Shown: in pieces, positions 1 through 7,393 of the stretch
How positions within the stretch are numbered: position 1 is the stretch's first letter
Layout: every line of letters starts with the position of its first letter
DNA from: Paracoccus seriniphilus
GTDB lineage: Bacteria; Pseudomonadota; Alphaproteobacteria; Rhodobacterales; Rhodobacteraceae
NCBI RefSeq assembly: GCF_028553745.1
Contig: NZ_CP067129.1
Span: 726,501-790,500, forward strand
Length of the DNA stretch: 64,000 bases
Reading direction: 5' to 3'
Notes under the pieces: generated by a model
Databases searched by the model: none
What the model saw: only the letters and a program-made list of their open reading frames with translations
Told to the model about the DNA's origin: nothing
Translations under genes and position numbers: made by a program

Positions 1-611
1 GCTGCGGATCTCTTCCAGCTTGTGGCTGATATAGAGGATCGCCGTGCCCTGTGCCGCCAGCTTGCGCAGGGTGGCAAACAGCAATTCGGCCTCTTGCGGG
101 GTCAGGACGCTTGTCGGCTCATCCATGATCAGCAGACGCGGGTCCTGCAACAGACAGCGGATGATCTCGACCCGTTGCCGTTCCCCCGCAGACAGCGATG
201 CGACGCGCCGTCCGGGGTTCAGGGGCAGGCCGAATTCATGGCTGACACTGGAAATGCGCGCGGCCAGTTCACGCCGAGCCGGCGGATTCTCCATGCCCAG
301 GGCAATGTTCTCGGCGACGGTCAGCGCATCGAACAGGCTGAAATGCTGAAACACCATGGCCACACCGGCACCGCGGGCGGCGCGCGGGTCCGATGGCGCA
401 TGGGGCTGTCCGGAAAGCATCATGTGGCCGTCATCTGGGCGCACGAGGCCATAGATCATCTTGACCAGGGTCGATTTGCCCGCGCCGTTTTCGCCCAGCA
501 GGGCGTGGATCTCGCCGCGCGAGATCTGAAAGGATACATCGTCATTGGCGCGAACGCCGGGATAGGACTTGCCGATCCCCTGTGCCAGGAACACCGCCTC
601 TGTCGTCAAAT
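1..611 (-). CDS. ABC transporter ATP-binding protein, simple sugar/nucleoside type (3' part beyond window)
   Basis: This is the N-terminal 203 residues of a cytoplasmic ATPase that powers an importer. The Walker A motif GENGAGKST lies near residue 40, followed by a Q-loop (VFQHFSLF), a signature-like SAGERQRVEI and the Walker B stretch LLIMDEPTSVLTPQE. The EPTSVLTPQE form is typical of the RbsA/MglA and YufO (Bmp-linked) families, which carry two fused ATPase domains, so a second domain probably lies off the left edge. I chose the TTG at 611 because GGAGGG sits 8 nt upstream; an in-frame ATG at 644 lacks a ribosome site. The substrate cannot be told from this fragment. It is divergent from dnaE. 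Confidence 0.85.
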
Positions 612-704
612 TCCTGTCCCTCCGGTAAAATCTTCTCTGCATAGCGCGATGCTGGCTGTCTGGGCAATTGCACTGTTTGGTCAGGCTGGGATACTGTGTC
701 GATC

Positions 705-3700
705 ATGGCGACAAAACCTCTTAAGTTCATCCATCTTCGCACACATTCCGAGCATTCGCTTCTGGAAGGCGCCATTCCGGTGGGCAAATTGCCGTCGCTT
801 GCCGCCGAAGCGGGCATGCCGGCTGTGGCGCTGACCGACAGCAATGCCATGTTCGCGGCGCTGGAGTTCAGCGTGAAGGCGATGGACAAGGGGGTGCAGC
901 CCATCATCGGTTGCCAGATCACGCTGGAGGCCGACGCGACCGGACCGGTGGTCCTGCTGGCGCAAAATCAGGCGGGCTGGCTGAACCTGATGTCGCTGTC
1001 CTCCTGCCTCTATCTGCGTAGCGATGGCAGCCTGCCCCATGTCACGCTGGATGAACTTTGCGAACGCTCTGAGGGGCTGATCTGTCTCACCGGCGGCGCG
1101 ACAGGCCCCCTTGGCCTGCTGATCGCGCAGGGACAGACCGACAAGGCCAATCTTCTGGCCGAACGCCTGGAGCGAAGCTTTCCGACCCGGCTCTATGTCG
1201 AATTGCAGCGCCATCCCGGTGAAAACGGCAAGCTGACCGAGGCAGAAGCGGCCTCGGAGGCGGGGCTGATATCGCTGGCCTATGCACGTGAATTGCCGCT
1301 GGTTGCTACCAATGACGCCTATTTCCCGAAGCCGGACCTCTATGAGGCGCATGACGCGCTGATCTGCATTTCCGAAAAGGCCTATATCGACCAGTCCCAG
1401 CCCCGTCGCCGCCTGACGCCGCAGCATTACTTCAAATCGCCCGAGGAAATGGCGGTCCTGTTTGCCGATCTGCCCGAGGCATTGGAAAACACGGTCGAAA
1501 TCGCCAAACGCTGCGCCTTTGCCGTCAGCCGGCACAAGCCGATCCTGCCGAAATTCGCCGATGACGAGGTCGAGGAGCTGCGCCGTCAGGCCCGCGAAGG
1601 GCTTGAGGCACGGCTGAAGGTCATTCCCCATGCCGTCCCGGTCGAGGATTACCACAAGCGGCTGGATTTCGAGCTGGGCATCATCGAACAGATGGGCTTT
1701 CCCGGCTATTTCCTGATCGTTGCGGATTTCATCAAATGGGCCAAGGATCACGACATCCCGGTCGGGCCGGGGCGGGGCTCGGGTGCGGGCTCTCTGGTTG
1801 CCTATGCGCTGACCATCACCGACCTTGACCCGCTGCGCTACAGCCTGCTGTTCGAACGCTTTCTGAACCCGGAACGGGTTTCGATGCCGGATTTCGACAT
1901 CGACTTCTGCATGGATCGCCGCGAAGAGGTGATCCGCTATGTGCAGCAGAAATACGGCAAGGAAAAGGTCGGCCAGATCATCACCTTCGGTGCGCTGCTG
2001 TCCAAGGCTGCCGTGCGCGATGTCGGGCGGGTGCTGCAGATGCCCTTTGGTCAGGTCGACCGCCTGTCAAAGATGATTCCCGTCGAAGGCGTCAAGCCGG
2101 TCAGCATTGCCAAGGCCCGCGCCGACGAACCGCGCCTGCGCGAGGCCGCCAAGGAAGAGGTCGTCGCCCGTCTGCTGGATTACGCCGAGAAGATCGAGGG
2201 CCTGTATCGCAACGCATCCACCCATGCCGCCGGTGTGGTGATCGGTGACCGGCCGCTGGATCAGCTGGTGCCGCTGTATCGCGATCCGTCCTCGGATATG
2301 CCTGCCACGCAGTTCAACATGAAATGGGTGGAACAGGCCGGTCTGGTCAAATTCGACTTTCTGGGGCTGAAGACCCTGACCGTCATCCAGAACGCTGTCG
2401 ATCTGATCAATGGTGGCGGTCGGCCGCTGCATGTCTCGGCCAGCGGCGAAGAGCTGTATCAGCCCCCCGAAGGGGCCGAGAACCAGATCAACGCCATCCC
2501 GCTGGATGACAAGGCCACTTATGATCTTTTCGCCAGCGCCCGCACCGTGGCGGTGTTCCAGGTGGAGAGCTCGGGCATGATGGACGCGCTGCGGCGCATG
2601 CGTCCCACCTGTATCGAGGATATCGTCGCGCTTGTGGCGCTGTATCGTCCCGGCCCGATGGAGAATATTCCGACCTATTGCGACGTGAAGAACGGCGCGC
2701 GCGAGTTGGAATCCATCCACCCGTTGATCGACCATATCCTTGAGGAAACCCAGGGCATCATCGTCTATCAGGAACAGGTGATGCAGATTGCCCAGGTCAT
2801 GGCGGGCTACTCTCTGGGCGGCGCTGACCTGCTGCGCCGCGCCATGGGCAAGAAGATCGCCGCCGAGATGGCCAAGGAGCGGCCCAAATTCATCAAGGGC
2901 AGCGTCGAGAATGGCGTTTCCGAAAAGAAGGCCGGCGAGGTTTTTGACCTGCTGGAGAAATTCGCCAATTACGGCTTCAACAAATCCCACGCAGCGGCCT
3001 ATGCGGTGGTCAGCTATCAGACCGCATGGCTGAAGGCGAACCACCCGGTCGAATTCATGGCGGCGGTCATGAATTGCGACATGCATCTGACCGACAAGCT
3101 GGCCGTCTACAAACGCGAATGCGACCGCATGGGAATCGAGATCGTGCCTCCCTGCGTCAACCGCTCGGCTCCGACCTTTACCGTCAGCCAGGGGCGTATC
3201 CACTATGCGCTGGGGGCGCTGAAGGGGGTCGGGCAGGACGCCATGCGCCTGATCCACGAAGCAAGGGGCGAAACTCCGTTCCGCGACATCAATGATTTCG
3301 CGCGCCGCGTCGACATGAAGCGCGTGGGCAAGCGGCCGCTGGAAATGCTGGCGCGGGCGGGGGCCTTTGACCTGCTGGATGACAATCGTGCAAGGGTGCT
3401 GAAATCGCTGGACGGGCTGGTGGCATGGTCGGCGGCGGTGCATGAACAGGCGGCCTCAAGTCAGTCATCGCTGTTTGGCGGGGGCGAGGATCTGCCGCCA
3501 CCGCGCCCCGCCATCGCACAGGTCTGGCTGCCCGCCGAAAAGCTGGGCGAGGAACACAAGGCCGTCGGCTTCTACCTGTCGGGCCATCCGCTGGATGACT
3601 ATCTGCCGGCGCTGAAACGCAAGAAGGTGCAAACCCTTGCCGAGATCAGCGCCGAGGCTCTGGGCGGGCCGCTGGTGACATCGATTGCCGGAACGGTCGC

Positions 3701-4175
3701 GGCGCGGATGGAGCGCAAATCGGCCAAGGGTACCCAATATGCCTTTGTCAGCCTGTCCGATCCGACCGGGCTGTATGAGGTGACGGTATTCTCGGATCTG
3801 CTGAACGCGGCCCGCGAACTTCTGGAGCCGGGCCAGAATGTCGTGCTGCAGGTCAAGGTCGAACCCTCGGGCGATCAGGTCAAGATGCTGGCCAATTCGG
3901 TGACCGCACTGGATGACGCGGTGGCCGATGCCGGGGCAGGCTGTCTGGCGGTAGAGATGCAGGGCGCCGATACGATCCCCCGTCTGGCCGAAGTGCTGGG
4001 CCGCATCAAGGCCGAGATCAATGTGTCCTCACGTTCGCGCGGGCCGGTTCTGCTGCGCATCCGCGAAGGCGACGAATTGATCGAGATCGAGGTCGCCAAT
4101 GACGCGCCGCTGAACACGCCTGCGCGTCAGGCGCTGCGGGCGGTGCCAGGGGTTCTGGATGTGATCGAGGAATAG
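705..4175 (+). CDS. dnaE: DNA polymerase III subunit alpha
   Basis: Catalytic subunit of the replicative DNA polymerase, a C-family polymerase of 1156 residues, the usual DnaE length. The N-terminal PHP domain opens with FIHLRTHSEHS (His10 and His14, ATG numbering). The palm carries PDFDIDF with metal-binding Asp396 and Asp398, and the third acidic position is in VKFDFLGL. Further conserved stretches are GFNKSHAAAYA and an OB-fold domain beginning about residue 985. A GTG at 696 gives an alternative start three codons earlier; neither has a clear Shine-Dalgarno. It is transcribed alone and ends 40 nt before the convergent mnh operon. Confidence 0.97.
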   Translation: MATKPLKFIHLRTHSEHSLLEGAIPVGKLPSLAAEAGMPAVALTDSNAMFAALEFSVKAMDKGVQPIIGCQITLEADATGPVVLLAQNQAGWLNLMSLSSCLYLRSDGSLPHVTLDELCERSEGLICLTGGATGPLGLLIAQGQTDKANLLAERLERSFPTRLYVELQRHPGENGKLTEAEAASEAGLISLAYARELPLVATNDAYFPKPDLYEAHDALICISEKAYIDQSQPRRRLTPQHYFKSPEEMAVLFADLPEALENTVEIAKRCAFAVSRHKPILPKFADDEVEELRRQAREGLEARLKVIPHAVPVEDYHKRLDFELGIIEQMGFPGYFLIVADFIKWAKDHDIPVGPGRGSGAGSLVAYALTITDLDPLRYSLLFERFLNPERVSMPDFDIDFCMDRREEVIRYVQQKYGKEKVGQIITFGALLSKAAVRDVGRVLQMPFGQVDRLSKMIPVEGVKPVSIAKARADEPRLREAAKEEVVARLLDYAEKIEGLYRNASTHAAGVVIGDRPLDQLVPLYRDPSSDMPATQFNMKWVEQAGLVKFDFLGLKTLTVIQNAVDLINGGGRPLHVSASGEELYQPPEGAENQINAIPLDDKATYDLFASARTVAVFQVESSGMMDALRRMRPTCIEDIVALVALYRPGPMENIPTYCDVKNGARELESIHPLIDHILEETQGIIVYQEQVMQIAQVMAGYSLGGADLLRRAMGKKIAAEMAKERPKFIKGSVENGVSEKKAGEVFDLLEKFANYGFNKSHAAAYAVVSYQTAWLKANHPVEFMAAVMNCDMHLTDKLAVYKRECDRMGIEIVPPCVNRSAPTFTVSQGRIHYALGALKGVGQDAMRLIHEARGETPFRDINDFARRVDMKRVGKRPLEMLARAGAFDLLDDNRARVLKSLDGLVAWSAAVHEQAASSQSSLFGGGEDLPPPRPAIAQVWLPAEKLGEEHKAVGFYLSGHPLDDYLPALKRKKVQTLAEISAEALGGPLVTSIAGTVAARMERKSAKGTQYAFVSLSDPTGLYEVTVFSDLLNAARELLEPGQNVVLQVKVEPSGDQVKMLANSVTALDDAVADAGAGCLAVEMQGADTIPRLAEVLGRIKAEINVSSRSRGPVLLRIREGDELIEIEVANDAPLNTPARQALRAVPGVLDVIEE

Positions 4176-4187
4176 CACTTGAACTGG

Positions 4188-4209
4188 CGCGCCGGTGTGG
4201 ACCGGCGCG
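4188..4209. terminator. Hairpin between convergent dnaE and mnhG
   Basis: A perfect 9-bp inverted repeat (CGCGCCGGT / ACCGGCGCG) with a 4-nt GTGG loop fills most of the 40-nt gap between the stops of dnaE and mnhG. There is no T-tract on either side, so it is not a canonical intrinsic terminator. Its position between convergent genes suggests a bidirectional one. Confidence 0.5.
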
Positions 4210-4215
4210 GCGCAA

Positions 4216-4632
4216 TCATTCGTGGTGTTCGCGTTCGACCCGGCCGCTGTCGGGCGCGGCATCCATCAGGCTGCGTTCGGCCGAATTGCCGAAAGTGGCC
4301 CAGTTCTGATCCTCGACCGGGTGGGGCAGCTCTTCGGGGCTCCAGGTCAGGTGAAGATTGATCTTCGAGATCATCAGACCGGTGATCGGTGCCGTCAGGA
4401 ACAGGAACAGGGCGATCAGCAGCTCGTGCCAGCTGAAGTGGGGTCCGAAGAAGCCGAACCACAGCAACGAGGCAATCAGCACGCCCCCCACACCCAGCGT
4501 CGCCGCCTTGGTCGGGCCGTGCAGCCGCGTCATCTGATCGGGCAGTTTCACCAGTCCGTATGATCCTACCAATCCGAAGAACCCGGCAATGACCAGCATG
4601 ATCGCGATCAGCAGCTCGACATAAAATTCCAT
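4216..4632 (-). CDS. mnhG: Na+(K+)/H+ antiporter subunit G (MnhG/PhaG)
   Basis: Small membrane subunit of the multi-component Mrp/Mnh/Pha monovalent cation/proton antiporter. The protein has 138 residues with three hydrophobic segments and the family block GSYGLVKLPDQMTRLHGPTK after the first of them. A hydrophilic C-terminal tail of about 35 residues, rich in charged residues, follows the third segment. It is the last gene of a six-gene operon, 13 nt after mnhF. The exported ion (Na+ or K+) cannot be decided from sequence. Confidence 0.92.
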   Translation of the reverse strand: MEFYVELLIAIMLVIAGFFGLVGSYGLVKLPDQMTRLHGPTKAATLGVGGVLIASLLWFGFFGPHFSWHELLIALFLFLTAPITGLMISKINLHLTWSPEELPHPVEDQNWATFGNSAERSLMDAAPDSGRVEREHHE

Positions 4633-4645
4633 TGTCCGGTCCTTT

Positions 4646-4915
4646 CTATTCGATCACATCGCCGCGCAGCAGGAACTTGGCATAGGCCACGGTCGAGACG
4701 AAACCGACCATGGCAAACAGCATCATGATTTCGAAATACATGGTGGTGTTGTGCAGAATGCCAAACAGCGCGATCAGGGCGATCATGTTGATCGACATTG
4801 TGTCCAGCGCCAGCACCCTGTCACCAACTCCGGGGGCAAAGACGACGCGATACAGGCAGAACAGCTGGCCGATGCCAAAGCAGGCAAAGGCGAAATACAG
4901 GGCATATTCGATCAT
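4646..4915 (-). CDS. mnhF: Na+(K+)/H+ antiporter subunit F (MnhF/PhaF)
   Basis: An 89-residue integral membrane protein with three predicted helices, the normal size and profile of MnhF. The stretch RVVFAPGVGDRVLALDT after the first helix is the family hallmark. Its start overlaps the mnhE stop by 4 nt (ATGA), implying translational coupling. MnhF is an essential small subunit of the Mrp complex and is thought to act with E and G around the cation pathway. Confidence 0.93.
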   Translation of the reverse strand: MIEYALYFAFACFGIGQLFCLYRVVFAPGVGDRVLALDTMSINMIALIALFGILHNTTMYFEIMMLFAMVGFVSTVAYAKFLLRGDVIE

Positions 4916-5403
4916 TCGAAAATCTCCTTCAGCCGGTCTTCATACCGCGATTTGATGTCAAGGATCACCGATTCCGGGTCCGGCGCATGCAGGCAATGCA
5001 CCAGCAGCGCATGGCCATCCTGCGACAGATCCGCCGAGACGGTGCCCGGTGTAAGGGTGATCGTTCCCGCCAGGACGGTGATCGCCTCGGGTGAGCGCAG
5101 ATCCAGCGGCACGCTGATCCATGCCGGATTCAGGTTCCGGTTCGCCTTGAACAGCACGATCAGCGCGACCTGCACATTGGCCACGATGATGTCATAGATC
5201 ACCAGCAGGACATAGCTCATGATCTTGAAAGGGTGGCGCACCCTTGCTCGGTCGGGCCAATAGGGTTCGGTCAGCGCCGGAATCGCGATGCTGAGGATGA
5301 GCGCGAATACCAGCGACCCCCAGGCAAAGCGGTTCACCAGCAGCATCCATATCAGCACCAGCAGGGCGGAAAGATAGGGGTGGGGGAAAATGCGGCGGAT
5401 CAT
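4912..5403 (-). CDS. mnhE: Na+(K+)/H+ antiporter subunit E (MnhE/PhaE)
   Basis: A 163-residue subunit of the Mrp antiporter. Hydrophobic helices in the first 75 residues are followed by a soluble C-terminal domain with the family pattern AITVLAGTITLTPGTVSADL. The start overlaps the mnhD stop by 4 nt and the stop overlaps the mnhF start by 4 nt, so the ORF limits are well supported. Confidence 0.93.
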   Translation of the reverse strand: MIRRIFPHPYLSALLVLIWMLLVNRFAWGSLVFALILSIAIPALTEPYWPDRARVRHPFKIMSYVLLVIYDIIVANVQVALIVLFKANRNLNPAWISVPLDLRSPEAITVLAGTITLTPGTVSADLSQDGHALLVHCLHAPDPESVILDIKSRYEDRLKEIFE

Positions 5404-6998
5404 CGCGAACCCTCCTGCTGGCGCAAGACCGAGTCATAGTAAAGCTGGGGATTGGTCAGTTGGTCGGCGGTGTCCTGCATGTATCCGGTCAGCGGGCCGG
5501 CAAACAGGGTCAACGCGACCAGACCGGCCAGCAATGCCCCCACCGAGACAAAGGACAGCCAGGGTGCTGCGGAATCCTTGACGTCCTGAATGGGTTCATC
5601 GGTTTCCAGCTTGGTCGGGATCGGTCCGCGGCTGGGGGCTTCGCCCTCGTCGCTGTCATTGCCCGGCTCGGGGTCCATCTCGTGGGATTTCCAGAACAGG
5701 ATCGAACCGGCGCGGGAAAAGCCGACAATCGCGAACAGCGACGTGACAAGGACTGTCGCCCAGATGCCGACCATCCAGGGATCATCGGCGGTGGCGTTCA
5801 GGATCAGCAGCTTGCCTAGAAAGCCGGACAGCGGCGGCAGACCGGCCACGGCAATGGCGGTCAGGAAGAACAGCGCCGAAACCAGCCCGGTGTTCAGGAT
5901 CGCCGGCCGCAGGCGCAGCCAGATATCCCCGCCACGGCGCGCGGCGATCATGTCGACCACAAGGAACAGGGCCGCAGCGGCCAGTGTCGAATGGATCAGG
6001 TAATACAGACCTGCCGTCAGCCCCTGTGCATCAAAGCGTGCGACCGAGATCATCAGCGTGCCGATCGAGGCGATGGCCGCATAGGCCGCCAGCCGTGTCA
6101 GGCTGCGGGTGCCCAGAACCCCGATCTGGCCAAGAGCCAGGGTGATCAGCGCCGCCGGCAGCAGCAGATCGGTGGCCAGCGATTCGGTGATGGAATCCTG
6201 CGGAAAGATCAGCGTGAAGAAGCGGATGATCGCATAGACGCCGACCTTGGACATGATTGCGAACAGCGCAGCGACGGGACCGGGCGCATTGGCATAGGTC
6301 GCGGGCAGCCAGAAATGCAGCGGCACCAGCGCCGCCTTGATCGCAAAGACGATCAGCAGCAGCACCGCACCGGTCCGCAACAGCGCGGTATCTTCGGCGG
6401 GCATGGCGGCGACGCGTTCGGCCATATCCGCCATGTTCAGGGTTCCGGTCACGGCGTAAAGCGTGCCCAGGGCCATCAGGAACAGCGTTGATCCCGCAAG
6501 GTTATAGCTGATGTATTGCACCCCGGCCCGCAGCCGCATCGGACCGCCGCCATGGATCATCAGGCCATAGCTGGCGATCAGCAGCACTTCGAAGAACACG
6601 AACAGGTTGAAGGCGTCGCCGGTCAGAAAGGCGCCATTCAGTCCCATCAGCTGGAACAGCCACAGCGAATGGAAATGCCAGCCCTTGCGATCCCAGCCCG
6701 AGCCGATGCCGTATAGCTGTACGATGACGGCCAGAACCGAGGTCAGCAGCAGCATCATGGCGGACAGCCGGTCCAGCATCAGCACGATGCCGAAGGGAGC
6801 TTTCCAGTTGCCCAGGCGATAGACGAAGACCTCTCCACCCGCTGCCATATGGCTGAGCTTGATCGCCAGCACGACGGTCAGCAGGCTGCCGATCACGCCG
6901 AACACGCGTTGCTGCAGCAGGTCGTGGCGCATCCACAGGACCATCAGGGAACCCAGAAGGGCGGGGACAAGGACCGGGGCGATCAGCAGATGGTTCAT
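5400..6998 (-). CDS. mnhD: Na+(K+)/H+ antiporter subunit D (MnhD/PhaD)
   Basis: A 532-residue polytopic membrane protein of the MrpD/NuoM/NuoN proton-translocating family. The core contains FKAALVPLHFWLPATYANAP, matching the conserved Lys-bearing discontinuous helix region of complex I antiporter-like subunits. A hydrophilic insert rich in Asp, Glu and Pro (about residues 435-475) precedes the last helix. Four-base overlaps with mnhC upstream and mnhE downstream place it within one transcript. It is expected to form one of the two main ion channels together with MnhA. Confidence 0.94.
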   Translation of the reverse strand: MNHLLIAPVLVPALLGSLMVLWMRHDLLQQRVFGVIGSLLTVVLAIKLSHMAAGGEVFVYRLGNWKAPFGIVLMLDRLSAMMLLLTSVLAVIVQLYGIGSGWDRKGWHFHSLWLFQLMGLNGAFLTGDAFNLFVFFEVLLIASYGLMIHGGGPMRLRAGVQYISYNLAGSTLFLMALGTLYAVTGTLNMADMAERVAAMPAEDTALLRTGAVLLLIVFAIKAALVPLHFWLPATYANAPGPVAALFAIMSKVGVYAIIRFFTLIFPQDSITESLATDLLLPAALITLALGQIGVLGTRSLTRLAAYAAIASIGTLMISVARFDAQGLTAGLYYLIHSTLAAAALFLVVDMIAARRGGDIWLRLRPAILNTGLVSALFFLTAIAVAGLPPLSGFLGKLLILNATADDPWMVGIWATVLVTSLFAIVGFSRAGSILFWKSHEMDPEPGNDSDEGEAPSRGPIPTKLETDEPIQDVKDSAAPWLSFVSVGALLAGLVALTLFAGPLTGYMQDTADQLTNPQLYYDSVLRQQEGSR

Positions 6999-7393
6999 GC
7001 GGTCTCGTCCTCGGTCTTCTGGTCGTCAACGGTTTTCAGGGGCGGCATGATATAGTCGTCTTCGGGCATGTTGATACGATCGTCACCACCTTCGATAAAG
7101 GCGCCAAGGGCCATCATCACGACCACGGCGGTCATCCCGAAGGAAATGACGATGGCCGTCAGAACCAGCGCCTGCGGCAGCGGATCGGTATAGGTCGGAT
7201 GTCCACCGGCGGCGTGATCCTGCAGGATGGGCGGCATGTTGACCACCAGCCTGCCGGTCGCAAAGAGGAAGGCATTGATGGCATAGGTCAGCATCGTCAT
7301 GCCCAGAACCACGGCAAAGGTCCTCAGCCGCAGGATCAGATAGATCCCGGCCGCCGTGGTTGCGCCAATCGCAGAGGCCACAAGCATTTCCAT
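6995..7393 (-). CDS. mnhC: Na+(K+)/H+ antiporter subunit C (MnhC/PhaC)
   Basis: A 132-residue NuoK-like subunit with three helices. The conserved block PLPQALVLTAIVISFGMTAV is present at about residues 72-91. The tail after residue 105 is acidic and hydrophilic. The start codon shares one base with the mnhA stop (TGATG), and the stop overlaps the mnhD start by 4 nt. Confidence 0.93.
   Translation of the reverse strand: MEMLVASAIGATTAAGIYLILRLRTFAVVLGMTMLTYAINAFLFATGRLVVNMPPILQDHAAGGHPTYTDPLPQALVLTAIVISFGMTAVVVMMALGAFIEGGDDRINMPEDDYIMPPLKTVDDQKTEDETA

Noticed and set aside
22..834. 270-codon plus-strand ORF at the left edge
   Set aside because: Antisense of the ABC ATPase and overlapping the dnaE start; no family features.
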